Positions 41,480 to 50,815 of a stretch of DNA of 64,000 nt are shown in pieces (the first letter of the stretch is position 1; each line of letters starts with the position of its first letter). The notes beneath the pieces were generated by a model. That model saw nothing but the letters and a program-made list of their open reading frames with translations. It had not been told where the DNA came from and searched no databases. The DNA comes from Bacillota bacterium. Lineage in GTDB: Bacteria; Bacillota; Clostridia; Acetivibrionales; JANLFN01. The position numbers were made by a program, and so were the translations under genes. Location of the stretch: assembly GCA_023397675.1 (NCBI GenBank), contig JAEWTV010000112.1, forward strand, positions 100,573 through 164,572, in the 5' to 3' direction.

Positions 41480-41866
41480 TTAATATCCAATCAGCATTCT
41501 TCTGATTGTCGCAATAATAATAAATCCAAAAATAAGGTTAATTGCCGCAAGAACCACATTGGTAACTATAACGGCTGTCCCGCTGCCTCTGGCCTGCCTG
41601 TTTGCAAGTACACCAAACACTATTCCCGCAATTGCAAACCAGGGAGAAACAAAAGCTGCAAGAGCTGCGCTGATCCAGCCGATTACAAGAAATGTACGTG
41701 AACTTGCCGCAGTCATAGCCATACCGCCGCCTTTATCTCTGTGTACATTACCTCTGTCATCCATTTTAAAATTATCTATATTGCTGTCATTCACTTCCGG
41801 AGTTCCTGGATCCTGTGTCGGACCGGTGTTTTTGAACTGGTCTTCATTGTTAAAATTATCGTCCAT
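41480..41866 (-). CDS. DUF4190-type small membrane protein
   Basis: A 128-residue protein. The first 50 residues are acidic and Asn-rich and predicted to be disordered (NFNNEDQFKNTG). Two transmembrane helices follow: FLVIGWISAALAAFVSPWFA with IAGIVFGVLANR, and VIVTNVVLAAINLIFGFIIIA. The pattern of glycine-rich helices and the AGIVFGVLANRQARG loop fits DUF4190, small membrane proteins of unknown function. It lies between the VanW-type lipoprotein and the anti-sigma gene on the same strand, each separated by a terminator. Confidence 0.75.
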   Translation of the reverse strand: MDDNFNNEDQFKNTGPTQDPGTPEVNDSNIDNFKMDDRGNVHRDKGGGMAMTAASSRTFLVIGWISAALAAFVSPWFAIAGIVFGVLANRQARGSGTAVIVTNVVLAAINLIFGFIIIATIRRMLIGY

Positions 41867-41980
41867 TTTTAAATCACCTCCGTGTGTTTAGTATTGGTTG
41901 AACAACAACTTATATTCGTTCTTAATTTTGCTAAAATAAACAGAGTATTTTAATACAAGGTTTATAAATCTACACAAAAG

Positions 41981-42016
41981 AAAAAACACCATTTTTGTTA
42001 AAATGGTGTTTTTTTA
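41981..42016. terminator. Rho-independent terminator after the anti-sigma gene
   Basis: Stem AACACCATTTT / AAAATGGTGTT with T/A runs on both sides. On the minus strand it ends the sigma/anti-sigma operon. Confidence 0.85.
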
Positions 42017-42025
42017 CTAAATAAA

Positions 42026-42604
42026 CTATCTGTTCCCGGCTGTTTGCTGTCTACTAATTTGTTTGTTTTTTGATTTAAAAATACCTGGTTTAGTTATCAT
42101 ATATGCAACAGTAAGAACAGCTGCAAGGTAAATATACAGGTTTGAGAAAACCGAGCTTATCTTTGAGAAACCATCCATAACCAAATCAAGAGCTCCATAG
42201 AACTTTTGTACTATAAAGTATATTACAGTCATTACACCTGAACTGTTTGCTGTAGGTTCAAGGGATTTTAACAATTCTCCCCTTACATTGAGAATCACTA
42301 CGAACATCAATACACCCAAAGCCACTGTAGCAAGCCAGTATATAGCAAAAAGTATTCTCTCGACACGTCTTTTGTGTAGGTTTTCTACAGCCGATAATTT
42401 TTCCATTATGCAGGCTTCAAAATTTTCGGGCGGCTCAACGGAACCTTCTTCTTCAACCATTTTAAGAACCTTTGACAGGTTTTCAAAACTTTCATTGCAG
42501 GTTTTGCAGGATTTAATGTGCTGTTTTAACTGAGCCTGCTCTATGTCATTAATATCCTTGTCGAAGTACCGCATCATGTATTCTTCTGAAATCTGACAGT
42601 TCAT
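42026..42604 (-). CDS. Anti-sigma factor with zinc-binding domain
   Basis: A 192-residue membrane protein. The N-terminal HIKSCKTCNESFENL (His-x3-Cys-x2-Cys) is the ZAS zinc-binding anti-sigma motif; the following linker is Glu-rich. Two or more transmembrane helices follow (IYWLATVALGVLMFVVIL, LYIYLAAVLTVAYMI). The start overlaps the sigma factor stop by 4 nt (ATGA), so the two are translationally coupled. It should hold the ECF sigma factor at the membrane until a signal, which cannot be deduced here, releases it. Confidence 0.88.
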   Translation of the reverse strand: MNCQISEEYMMRYFDKDINDIEQAQLKQHIKSCKTCNESFENLSKVLKMVEEEGSVEPPENFEACIMEKLSAVENLHKRRVERILFAIYWLATVALGVLMFVVILNVRGELLKSLEPTANSSGVMTVIYFIVQKFYGALDLVMDGFSKISSVFSNLYIYLAAVLTVAYMITKPGIFKSKNKQISRQQTAGNR

Positions 42605-43155
42605 AGGACCTCCTCCTTTCTACAGCCTGAAAGCTTGTCTTTCAGTAATAGCCTTGCTCTATACAGTCTATTTTTAATTATTGTCATTGGTTCATTTAAA
42701 ATTTTTGTTATCTCTTCATATGATAACCCATTCTGATGAAAAAGTATAATGGGCATCCTGTATTTTTCAGGCAGTTCATCTATGGCTTCTTTTATAAGCC
42801 GGCTCTGCTCTTTTTTGAGATAAGCCGATTCAGGAGTATCTTTTGTATTTGGCATATGAGAAACATCATCAATAGGTACCTGCTCCACCTTTTTCTTTCT
42901 CAGTATGTCAAGACAGTAGTTTGTAGCGATTTTGACAGACCAGGTAGAAAACTTGTACTCCGGATTATATTTGTCCAACGCTTTATAAATCCTTATGAAT
43001 ACTTCCTGTGAAATATCTGTTACCTCTTCCTTATCATGCATCATGTTAAAAACAACACTGTAGATAAGTTTTTTATATCTGCTGACAAGTTCCGAGAAAA
43101 GTTCCCCATCTCCTGCCACAATTTTTTGTATAAGCTCATAATCCGAAAGTTCCAA
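42601..43155 (-). CDS. ECF-type RNA polymerase sigma factor
   Basis: A 184-residue sigma-70 family factor. Region 2 is visible as YKKLIYSVVFNMMHDKEEVT followed by DISQEVFIRIYKALDKY and FSTWSVKIATNYCLD. Region 4 is DELPEKYRMPIILFHQNGLS followed by YEEITKILNEPMTIIKNRLY. It has no region 1 or 3, as usual for group 4. It is encoded upstream of the zinc-binding anti-sigma factor and overlaps it by 4 nt. It may control its own operon, but no -35/-10 pair of the AAC/CGT type was seen clearly. Confidence 0.92.
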   Translation of the reverse strand: MELSDYELIQKIVAGDGELFSELVSRYKKLIYSVVFNMMHDKEEVTDISQEVFIRIYKALDKYNPEYKFSTWSVKIATNYCLDILRKKKVEQVPIDDVSHMPNTKDTPESAYLKKEQSRLIKEAIDELPEKYRMPIILFHQNGLSYEEITKILNEPMTIIKNRLYRARLLLKDKLSGCRKEEVL

Positions 43156-43288
43156 AAATTCTCACCCTCTAACAGTTAGAACACGCTTCAATCTATACAG
43201 CGAATAGCTACGAATACTTCTTTTATTTATTATACGCATATTAACTATTTCTTGTCTGAGATTTGTTTTTGCAATTTAAAAATATATG

Positions 43289-45694
43289 TTATTTGTTATG
43301 CTCTTTCCCAAAACTAACCGAACCAAGGGCAAACTTATTCAGTTTTTCATAAACCTTATAATTTATTGTTCCTTTGGGGTACTCTCCGTTTTGATTTTTT
43401 TCTCCTGCTTTAAGACCGGTAAGTATCTGAATACCTTCATCAATGGTCTTTACAGCATAAATATGGAATTGATGCTTTTTCACCGCTTCAATGACTTCTT
43501 CACCCAGCATAAGGTTCTTAATATTCTGATGAGGAATTATTACCCCCTGCTTTCCATCAAGGCCTCTAAGCTTGCAAAGTTCGAAGAACCCCTCAATTTT
43601 ATTCGTGGCTCCGCCGATAGGCTGTATTTCTCCCCTTTGGTTTACTGAGCCGGTTACAGCAATTCCCTGTTTAATAGGTGCGTCTGCAAGGCTTGAAAGA
43701 ATTGAATAAAGCTCTGCACTTGAGGCACTATCACCATCAACTCCGCTGTAAAGCTGTTCAAAGCAAAGACTTGCTGAAAGTGAAAGCGGTATCTCCTGCG
43801 CATATTTTTGACCGATATAACCGCTAAGTATCAGTACGCCTTTCGTATGCGACGTACCGCTCATTTCAACTTCACGCTCGATGTTTACAATTCCTCTTTC
43901 ACCCATGTATGTAGTAGCAGTAATTCTGGAAGGCTTTCCAAAGGCATAATCACCCATATCAAGTATGGATAAACCGTTTATCTGGCCTGTTACCTCACCT
44001 TGGGTATCTATCATTATTGTACCTTCTTCAAGCATTTCAAGCAACTTTTTATCATATTTATTTGACCTGTAATTCTTTTCTTCTATCGCTTTTTTTACAT
44101 GTTCGGCTGTAACAATCTTCTTTTCATCTATTTCAGCCCAGGCACAGGATTCACACAATATATCCGCAATGTCATTAAACTTGGTACTCAGTTTATTCTG
44201 ATTTTCAATGAGACGGGAACTGTATTCCACTACCTTCGCCACACCAGACCGATCAAAATGGGGCATGTTCTCCCTGCGGCAGAAAGAGCTTATAAACTGG
44301 GCAAGCTTCATTGTATTATCCTGGGTCCGTTCCATTTCATCATCGAAATCAACCTTTATTTTAAACAGCTTGCTGAAATCCTCATCATATTCATAAAGAG
44401 CCTGATAAAGGCCTTCGCTGCCTACAAGTATCACCTTGACCTCAACCGGTATAGGCTCCGGTTTAAGGCTTGATACTGCAACGAGCCCTGATTGTTCCTT
44501 CATATTACCTATATTTATTTTCTTTGTTTTCAGTACCCTTTTTAACGCTTCCCATGACTGTATGTTGTTTATAACATCCTTTGCCTGTAATATGAGGTAT
44601 CCACCGTTAGCCTGATGTAAAAGGCCTCCCTTTATCATTGTCAGGTCTGTTGTCATAGTACCGAATTCATTCTCATATTCAAGTTTGCCCAGCAAATTGT
44701 AGTATGTAGGGTTAAAATCTACTACCACTGGTGCACCTTCCAAAGTGCTGTTATCAACAAGCAGGTTGACTTTGTATTTATCAGCTGGCGATTCATTGCT
44801 TTTTACGAAAGGAATTATATACTGCTGTTCATCAACAGGTTCTTCCTCTCTGAAATCCGACAAGTTTTCAAGAATGTCATCCTGAACACGGCTTAAATAC
44901 GCAGTCAACTTTTCAAAATCCTTGTATTTCTCCTTAAGGTCATTTATATGCATTCCAACCGCAAAAAGGGCAATCTTATTCTCCCATACGGCGACCTTTT
45001 CCTCCGCTTCTTTCTCGATATTCTTTATATTCCTTATAATATCCAGGGTTTCAATCTGAACGGCATTTGACTTCTCATTGATTTCGTGTTTTACCATCTC
45101 ATCCAGATCGCTGTATTCTTGCTCGCTGAGGGTCTTTCCTTCTATTACAGGCATAAAGTAAATTCCTGCACTGGTCGTTTTGACCTTAAAGCCATGCTTC
45201 CCGGCATCATCGGACAACTGTTGAACCAGTTCAGCCTTCTTATCCTGGAATTCCCTTATGATCTCAGCTTTTTCCTTTTCATAATCCTCACTGTCAAATA
45301 CCTTTGAAATCTCCAGTTTAAGTATTTTTATAAAATCGTCCATATCTTTCTGAAAAACCTTACCGGTTCCGGCAGGCAAATTAACAGCCATTGGTTGATT
45401 GGGCTTATCGAAGTTATAGACATAACACCAGTCATATGGAACCTTTTTATTGATAGCAATCTTCTTTATGTACTTTTGAGCATAGCTGGTCTTACCGGTT
45501 CCTGACATGCCTGACATATAAATATTATATCCACGTACCTTTACATTAAGTCCGAACTGCATGGCCTTGACAGCACGGTCCTGGCCTATTATTCCTTCAA
45601 GTGATTCTATTTGTGATGTGTCTTTAAAATTAAAAAAGCTGGGTTTGCATTCGTTCCTCAGCATATTGTACTTGATTTCATAGGATTCAGGCAT
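43289..45694 (-). CDS. Lon-family protease/AAA ATPase (AAA_32 type)
   Basis: An 801-residue protein of the divergent Lon-like group. The N-terminus has Walker A MSGMSGTGKTSYAQKYIKK; a long coiled-coil-like insertion (residues 150-280, Glu/Lys-rich) follows. The C-terminal protease domain has the catalytic Ser in GVDGDSASSAELYS and Lys in IGGATNKIEGFF. GSRGEI is replaced by RGEIQPIG. Such proteins are found throughout Firmicutes next to sigma or competence genes and their substrates are unknown. The gene stands alone between the sigma factor and rimI. Confidence 0.88.
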   Translation of the reverse strand: MPESYEIKYNMLRNECKPSFFNFKDTSQIESLEGIIGQDRAVKAMQFGLNVKVRGYNIYMSGMSGTGKTSYAQKYIKKIAINKKVPYDWCYVYNFDKPNQPMAVNLPAGTGKVFQKDMDDFIKILKLEISKVFDSEDYEKEKAEIIREFQDKKAELVQQLSDDAGKHGFKVKTTSAGIYFMPVIEGKTLSEQEYSDLDEMVKHEINEKSNAVQIETLDIIRNIKNIEKEAEEKVAVWENKIALFAVGMHINDLKEKYKDFEKLTAYLSRVQDDILENLSDFREEEPVDEQQYIIPFVKSNESPADKYKVNLLVDNSTLEGAPVVVDFNPTYYNLLGKLEYENEFGTMTTDLTMIKGGLLHQANGGYLILQAKDVINNIQSWEALKRVLKTKKINIGNMKEQSGLVAVSSLKPEPIPVEVKVILVGSEGLYQALYEYDEDFSKLFKIKVDFDDEMERTQDNTMKLAQFISSFCRRENMPHFDRSGVAKVVEYSSRLIENQNKLSTKFNDIADILCESCAWAEIDEKKIVTAEHVKKAIEEKNYRSNKYDKKLLEMLEEGTIMIDTQGEVTGQINGLSILDMGDYAFGKPSRITATTYMGERGIVNIEREVEMSGTSHTKGVLILSGYIGQKYAQEIPLSLSASLCFEQLYSGVDGDSASSAELYSILSSLADAPIKQGIAVTGSVNQRGEIQPIGGATNKIEGFFELCKLRGLDGKQGVIIPHQNIKNLMLGEEVIEAVKKHQFHIYAVKTIDEGIQILTGLKAGEKNQNGEYPKGTINYKVYEKLNKFALGSVSFGKEHNK

Positions 45695-45772
45695 ATTTGA
45701 CCCCCTTAAATGTGACCTCTATAATATTAAATCGGTAAAAAGTTTTATTCCTTATATATAAGTTTTTTATTA

Positions 45773-46222
45773 TCATATATCAGTCTTCCACATAATTAAA
45801 GCATCTTCTCTGTTGTCTGCGTAATATCCTCTTCTTACACCCTGAACACTGAAATTATACTTCTCATAAAGCCTTATAGCTGCAGAATTACCTTTTCTAA
45901 CCTCGAGAGTCATACTTGTAATATCCTCTCCTTTTGCAGCCTGTATCAAGTGCTCCATTAAAAGGCTTCCTATCCCTGTATTTCGGAATTCGGGATGCAC
46001 GGCAATGTTGGTTATATGGCCCTCGTCAAAGACTTTCCACATGCCTGCATAGCCGATAACCGTCTCGTTTGATTTGGCACAGAAATATCTTGCAAAGGTA
46101 TTTATAGTTACTTCGTCCATAAAAGAATCCCTGGACCAGGGAATTGAAAAACTTAAATTTTCAACCACCATAACTCCATCTATATGCTCGGGTAACATTT
46201 TTACTATCTCTACTGCTGCCAA
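45773..46222 (-). CDS. rimI: Ribosomal protein S18 alanine N-acetyltransferase RimI
   Basis: About 149 residues of the GNAT fold, with the acetyl-CoA motif EGHITNIAVHPEFRNTGIGS followed by LLMEHLIQAA, and the C-terminal ALIMWKTDI. The best start is the TTG at 46222, 10 nt after GAGG and directly after the tsaB stop; an open frame extends upstream but overlaps tsaB in another frame. RimI acetylates the N-terminus of ribosomal protein S18. Close linkage to tsaB and tsaE is standard in Firmicutes and indicates a tsaE-tsaB-rimI operon. Confidence 0.9.
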   Translation of the reverse strand: MAAVEIVKMLPEHIDGVMVVENLSFSIPWSRDSFMDEVTINTFARYFCAKSNETVIGYAGMWKVFDEGHITNIAVHPEFRNTGIGSLLMEHLIQAAKGEDITSMTLEVRKGNSAAIRLYEKYNFSVQGVRRGYYADNREDALIMWKTDI

Positions 46223-46227
46223 TATTA

Positions 46228-46953
46228 TCAAGCCTCGTCTTTCTCGCAGGAGCTTGTGCAAAGTTTCTTATCATATTCACGTTCAGCCTGCGACTTTCTA
46301 AGGTAAAACGGAACCATATCAAAGCTATCCTCAAGCTGGCCTACAGCAGCTTTTTGAAAAGCAAGGCAAGCTACCGAAGATGCTTTTTGCAGTGACAGGT
46401 TTGCAGGTGCCAAAGAACAAACGGTACCCAATTCCTGCTTTAAGAATTCTTCATGAACAGGAACAGCATCTCCTAAAAAAACGACTCTTTGCTGTTTACC
46501 TTTGAGTATTTGTACAAGTTCATTTATATGAACTCCCATGTATTCAGTTATTTTAGTAAAGCTTCTCTCTTTTTTATATATTGCGGTATAAACCTGATTA
46601 TTCCTTGCATCCATTATAGGACAAACCAAAGCATCTGTTTCAGGTATATTATATGCGAGAGCATCCAGTGTAGGCACACTTACTACCGGCTTTTCAGCAG
46701 CATAAGCAATAGCTTTTATGGTAGTGACCCCAATTCTGAGGCCTGTAAATGAACCAGGACCCACCGAAGCCGCATAAACATCTATGTCTCTCGGAGCAAG
46801 TTCAAGATCATTTAATAGACCTTGTATCATGGGCATCAGCTTTTGTGAATGCGTTTTTTTATGATTAAGTATATACTCCCCCAGAAGCAGGTCATTTTCA
46901 AGAACCGCAGCTGCAGCAACCATTGACGATGTATCTACCGCAAGTACTTTCAT
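46228..46953 (-). CDS. tsaB: tRNA threonylcarbamoyladenosine biosynthesis protein TsaB
   Basis: A 241-residue inactive-ATPase partner of TsaD. The ASKHA-type start MKVLAVDTSSMVAAAAVLEN and the motif ASVGPGSFTGLRIGVTTIKA are diagnostic (YeaZ family), as is ALVCPIMDARNNQVYTAIY. It is needed for t6A37 formation. The start is the ATG at 46953, with GGGA about 9 nt upstream; a closer in-frame ATG overlaps that site. It follows tsaE by about 34 nt. Its own 3' end is 6 nt from the rimI start. Confidence 0.95.
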   Translation of the reverse strand: MKVLAVDTSSMVAAAAVLENDLLLGEYILNHKKTHSQKLMPMIQGLLNDLELAPRDIDVYAASVGPGSFTGLRIGVTTIKAIAYAAEKPVVSVPTLDALAYNIPETDALVCPIMDARNNQVYTAIYKKERSFTKITEYMGVHINELVQILKGKQQRVVFLGDAVPVHEEFLKQELGTVCSLAPANLSLQKASSVACLAFQKAAVGQLEDSFDMVPFYLRKSQAEREYDKKLCTSSCEKDEA

Positions 46954-46986
46954 GTTCAACATTCCCTTTCATTTATAACAGGCTGT

Positions 46987-47463
46987 CTACTTAAGAGCTT
47001 CAGCAAGTCTGTATTCATATCCTTCATAACGTATTCCCATAAACTCGAAGCTTATTTCTCTTCCAATGCTATCAGGTTCAATAAAAGTTTGCTTTATATT
47101 AACTTGAACATACTCAGCAGGCAGTATATCAGAAATCATGTCTGCCCATTCTATAACCGTTACTCCATTACCATAAAGGTATTCCTCAAAGCCTATATCA
47201 AACATTTCATCCGAACCCGAAGTTCTATAAACATCGAAATGATATAACGGCAAGGTTCCTTCATATTCGTTTACAATTGTGAAGGTGGGACTTGTTATAT
47301 GGTCGGTTATTCCCAAAGCTTGCGCAATTCCTCTTGTAAATGCTGTCTTGCCGGCTCCAAGGTCTCCGGTTAGGCAAACAACATCTGATGCTCTCAATAT
47401 ACTTCCCAATGCTTTACCTGCTTTAACTGTGTCTTCAGCACTAACCGCCTTATAAACCTTCAT
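46987..47463 (-). CDS. tsaE: tRNA threonylcarbamoyladenosine biosynthesis ATPase TsaE
   Basis: A 158-residue P-loop ATPase of the YjeE family. Walker A is LTGDLGAGKTAFTRGIAQAL; the switch region is TSPTFTIVNEYEG followed by LYHFDVYR, and VTVIEWAD is the conserved end. It promotes t6A synthesis by the TsaBD complex. The start is the ATG at 47463 with AAAGGA 6 nt upstream, and this lies inside the last codons of the upstream amidohydrolase gene (14-nt overlap), so the genes are translationally coupled. Confidence 0.94.
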   Translation of the reverse strand: MKVYKAVSAEDTVKAGKALGSILRASDVVCLTGDLGAGKTAFTRGIAQALGITDHITSPTFTIVNEYEGTLPLYHFDVYRTSGSDEMFDIGFEEYLYGNGVTVIEWADMISDILPAEYVQVNIKQTFIEPDSIGREISFEFMGIRYEGYEYRLAEALK

Positions 47464-48652
47464 TGTTATTCCTTTCATAAACTACAGAACCATTTATAAT
47501 AGTAGTCAGAACCCTCGATCTGAGTTCAAACGGATGACCGTCGAATATAACCATATCAGCATCTTTACCTATTTCAAGACTTCCTACCCTGTCATCAATG
47601 CCGGTTATTTGTGCAGCATTTATGGTAATTGCCTTCAGTGCCTCTTCTTCATCCATTCCTTCCTTAACCGCAAGAGCGGCGCACAGACTAAGGTATTGAA
47701 TGGGCGTGCACGGATGATCAGTCATAATTGCAACCTTCAATCCCGCTCTTGAAAGTACTCCGGGAGTTTTAAGCGACTGGTTCCTCAATTCTATCTTAGA
47801 CCTGTCTGTAAGAGAAGGCCCCACAATGACGTCCACGTCCTCTTCCTTAAGAATATCAGCTATAAGATGGCCTTCTGTACAATGGTCAACTGTAAGCCGT
47901 ATTCCAAATTCCTTGGCTATCCTTATTGCAGTAAGAATATCATCAGCCCTGTGAGCATGCGCCTTTAAAGGTATCTTACCTTCCAGAACCGGAACCAATG
48001 CTTCAAGTTTCATATCATAATCAGGTTTATCATTGTTTTCACTGTCTTTTTTATATTCATCAAGTTGTTCCTTATATTCTTTAGCCTTCATAAGGCTTTC
48101 CCTCAGTATAGCTGCTGTAGCCATTCTTGTAGTAGGCATCTGCTTTTTTTCGTTATAAACGGTCTTTGGATTTTCTCCAAATGCAGCCTTTGCAGCTACA
48201 GGCTCCTTAATAATCATTTCTTCTATACGCCTGCCGTAGGTCTTTAACGCTGCAAATTGTCCGCCAAGTACATTTGCGCTTCCTGGTCCTGTAATAACAG
48301 AAGTGACTCCTCCCTCATAAGCTTCCCTGAAGCATTCATCCGAATGATAAATTCCGTCTATAGCCCGCAGATGGGGTGTAACTGGATCTGTCATTTCGTT
48401 GGTATCATCACCCTCAAAGCCTACTGCATTTTCACATATTCCTATGTGGCAGTGAGCATCTATGAATCCGGGAATAACATACGCGCCGTTTGCATCTATG
48501 ACTTCAATATCTCTATTTTCACTAATATATTTATTTAAAACTTTTTCATCAGTACCTATATCTATAATCTTCCCATTTTTTGAAGCAACATAACCATTTT
48601 CTAGATTTGCCCCAGCCATAGTAAGGATTTTTCCGTTTTTTACAATAAGCAT
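47450..48652 (-). CDS. Amidohydrolase (imidazolonepropionase-like)
   Basis: A 400-residue metal-dependent hydrolase. The N-terminal beta-sandwich MLIVKNGKILTMAGANLENG is followed by the HxH motif GFIDAHCHIGICENAVGF, then His in VPVLEGKIPLKAHAHRADDI and TVDHCTEG, and Asp in IMTDHPCTPIQYL. The C-terminus ends GSLEIGKDADMVIFDGHPF, the classic amidohydrolase tail. It resembles aryldialkylphosphatase/adenosine-deaminase-like clostridial proteins of unknown substrate. GGAGG precedes the ATG at 48652. It is the first gene of the tsaE-tsaB-rimI operon; the reason for the linkage is not known. Confidence 0.85.
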   Translation of the reverse strand: MLIVKNGKILTMAGANLENGYVASKNGKIIDIGTDEKVLNKYISENRDIEVIDANGAYVIPGFIDAHCHIGICENAVGFEGDDTNEMTDPVTPHLRAIDGIYHSDECFREAYEGGVTSVITGPGSANVLGGQFAALKTYGRRIEEMIIKEPVAAKAAFGENPKTVYNEKKQMPTTRMATAAILRESLMKAKEYKEQLDEYKKDSENNDKPDYDMKLEALVPVLEGKIPLKAHAHRADDILTAIRIAKEFGIRLTVDHCTEGHLIADILKEEDVDVIVGPSLTDRSKIELRNQSLKTPGVLSRAGLKVAIMTDHPCTPIQYLSLCAALAVKEGMDEEEALKAITINAAQITGIDDRVGSLEIGKDADMVIFDGHPFELRSRVLTTIINGSVVYERNNNEGL

Positions 48653-48711
48653 AACTGCCTCCAAAGTACATTAATCCTGCAAGTATATATTTTAATATAT
48701 TTAAGTACTAA

Positions 48712-48741
48712 AAACAACAAGGAACGGCATAAACCGTTCCC
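48712..48741 (-). terminator. Rho-independent terminator after the alpha/beta hydrolase
   Basis: Minus-strand stem GGAACGG / CCGTTCC followed by TTGTTGTTTT. It is very like the rplQ terminator at 61578-61609 (GGAACGG..CCGTTCC). Confidence 0.75.
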
Positions 48742-48810
48742 TTACACTTTTTAAATTGTGTTTTGTTTCAGGGATATACACATCGAATTAAATTCAACGT
48801 ATAAATCTGA

Positions 48811-48850
48811 ATAGGATGAAGCAAATACCGGTTATTTACTTCATCCTATA
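48811..48850 (-). other. Long imperfect hairpin after the alpha/beta hydrolase
   Basis: ATAGGATGAAG..AAATA / TATTTACTTCATCCTAT, about 17 bp of stem, 54 nt after the stop codon. No good T-run; it may be an RNA-stabilising structure. Confidence 0.5.
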
Positions 48851-48903
48851 TAGATAACAAAAGTGTTCGCGCCCTTAAGTTTTAATAAAATAAATAATTT
48901 AAC

Positions 48904-49905
48904 CTAATGTTTTGAAATAGCATTCAAATAAAATTCGTTAATATAATCCATTAATTCAGGATCTTCTTCTAAATACAGAAACTTATTTATCTTACCACTT
49001 ACTTTGCCTGCTTTGACATTGTTCTGATATTGAACAGCTGCATCTGTCAAAAAATAATCATAATGGCCATGGTGGTTTTCCTTATCCATCAAACGGATAG
49101 TGCATTTAGGGTTAGTAATTCTGTCCCGGTGTACATATATTGAACTGACATTACCATAGTATTCGTCTGTTGTTCCGCTTAACAAAAGCACTGGTATATC
49201 AGTTGAATTAATTCCGTCAATAGCCGAGAAATGAGCCTTTTTGCCAAACTTAACATCCATCATAATACCGGCATACGGAGCAAGCAAACCTCCTGCAATT
49301 CCAGTAAACCGCTTTATAGAATACTCCCATTGTTCCTTTGGATCGTCAAACCCTGATGCTGCTAAAACGGCCGACACATTATGCTTGTACTGCAATACAG
49401 CTGCACTGGCATATGCTCCAAGGCTATGTCCAAATAAAAGAACCGGCAATTTTGCGAATCTATTGTCATTCTCTACATATGTAAGCACTGCATCCAAGTC
49501 AGCCGGTGCCTGTACATAGCCAACCATGCTTTTTCCTTTACTTTTGTAACATCCTGTATAATCATAACACAGAACCATCCATCCATGGTCGACAAAGTAT
49601 GTTATATCAGGTAATTTGATATCATTTGCATCCCTATGTCCCGGGCTGACAATAATCAACCCTTGCGTATTCCCTAACCCATACAAATACCCTGTAAGCA
49701 TATTTGTACCAGACCTGATTGAAAGCAATTCACGTGGATATTTCTCTTTATCAATTTCATCATACGTGTAAAAATAATCAGTATTATACTCACTGTAATC
49801 TGCTCTTGAAAATACTTTGTTATATGCAATATTGATCCCAATGAATGCACAAGCACTAAATACAATAAACGCTGATACTATTATAATAGCAATTATTTGA
49901 ATCAT
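48904..49905 (-). CDS. Membrane-anchored alpha/beta hydrolase
   Basis: About 333 residues. An N-terminal membrane helix (MIQIIAIIIVSAFIVFSACA) anchors it, and the catalytic domain faces outside. The nucleophile elbow is LLFGHSLGAYASAA, the Asp of the triad lies in VLLLSGTTDEYYG, and the His in ENHHGHYDYF. Typical substrates are esters, lipids or peptidoglycan stem components; not determined here. The start is the ATG at 49905, with GACGAGG 10 nt upstream; a further in-frame ATG 36 nt upstream lacks a good site. Single-gene unit with hairpins downstream. Confidence 0.85.
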   Translation of the reverse strand: MIQIIAIIIVSAFIVFSACAFIGINIAYNKVFSRADYSEYNTDYFYTYDEIDKEKYPRELLSIRSGTNMLTGYLYGLGNTQGLIIVSPGHRDANDIKLPDITYFVDHGWMVLCYDYTGCYKSKGKSMVGYVQAPADLDAVLTYVENDNRFAKLPVLLFGHSLGAYASAAVLQYKHNVSAVLAASGFDDPKEQWEYSIKRFTGIAGGLLAPYAGIMMDVKFGKKAHFSAIDGINSTDIPVLLLSGTTDEYYGNVSSIYVHRDRITNPKCTIRLMDKENHHGHYDYFLTDAAVQYQNNVKAGKVSGKINKFLYLEEDPELMDYINEFYLNAISKH

Positions 49906-50008
49906 ATGTTTTTTACCTCGTCTTATCACTTTACCCACCATACAGCTAGATGTACCCCGTTTTCAATTAGTATCTGTCGTCCTGTAAATTTTCGCTGTCA
50001 TTATATAT

Positions 50009-50052
50009 CAAAAGTCCCAGAAAATCAAGAAAACTTGACTTCCTGGGACTTA
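50009..50052 (-). terminator. Rho-independent terminator after the ABC exporter operon
   Basis: Minus-strand stem AAGTCCCAGGAAGT / ATTTTCTGGGACTT followed by TTGATAT. About 25 nt beyond the permease stop. Confidence 0.75.
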
Positions 50053-50077
50053 ACCCACAACTCACTTTTTAGACCTG

Positions 50078-50815
50078 TTATGCCTTATCACTGTCCATTT
50101 TCCTTCTGAAAACTGTAATCGCAATAACTGTTATCACAGCAGCATACCCAATAACCCACCAAAGGTCAGGGAAAATAGAGGCATAATCTCCATTAACTGC
50201 AGCTTTTGTTGCATTAACAGCATGGACAAACGGAAACAGATTTGCTATTGTTTTAAATGCTCCTCCAACCAGATTCAAATCAAACCAAGCTCCACTAAGC
50301 CATGCACAAAGATTTGTCAGCAGTGCTCCACAGATACCCCCAACCTGCTTATCATTAAATATACTGCCTGCAAGCAAACCAAAGCTGATAAAAAATATTG
50401 CAGAAGGAATTATTACAACCAGTGCAATCAAAATATTGATGTTAATAGAAAGTCCAAGGAAAAAAGCTGCTATAAAGCAAATAACGCTTTGCATAAGTGC
50501 CATTGGCATAAGCGGAAGAGCATATCCCAAAATGAAATCAGATGATGTTAAAGGCGAAGCAAACAAACGGGTGAGAAAAGAAGTAGTTCTATCCTTTGCG
50601 ATCAACATTCCAGAGAACAGAGATACAAATGAAAGTCCGAAAATTACTATCCCGGGAGTAAGCTTTTCGATTTTGAACAAATCAACAGGAACATTTGCCT
50701 GGATTGCTGAAAGCAGAAATAACACAACAAGCGGAAACCCCAATCCGAAAGCCAAATTTAATGGGTCCCTGAGAATCTCCTTAGTATTTCGTGATGAAAA
50801 AACCATTGTCCTCAT
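50078..50815 (-). CDS. ABC-2 type transporter permease
   Basis: A 245-residue integral membrane protein with six hydrophobic segments (PLVVLFLLSAIQ, GIVIFGLSFVSLFSGM, LILGYALPLMPMALMQSVI among them). The cytosolic R-x-N-T-K-E-I-L-R-D-P segment near the N-terminus and the ABC-2 DGYSSTLL-like loop match drug/polysaccharide exporters. It overlaps the ATPase gene by 4 nt (ATGA), so the two are translated together. The exported substrate is unknown; two-gene ABC-2 exporters of this kind often expel antibiotics or peptides. Confidence 0.88.
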   Translation of the reverse strand: MRTMVFSSRNTKEILRDPLNLAFGLGFPLVVLFLLSAIQANVPVDLFKIEKLTPGIVIFGLSFVSLFSGMLIAKDRTTSFLTRLFASPLTSSDFILGYALPLMPMALMQSVICFIAAFFLGLSININILIALVVIIPSAIFFISFGLLAGSIFNDKQVGGICGALLTNLCAWLSGAWFDLNLVGGAFKTIANLFPFVHAVNATKAAVNGDYASIFPDLWWVIGYAAVITVIAITVFRRKMDSDKA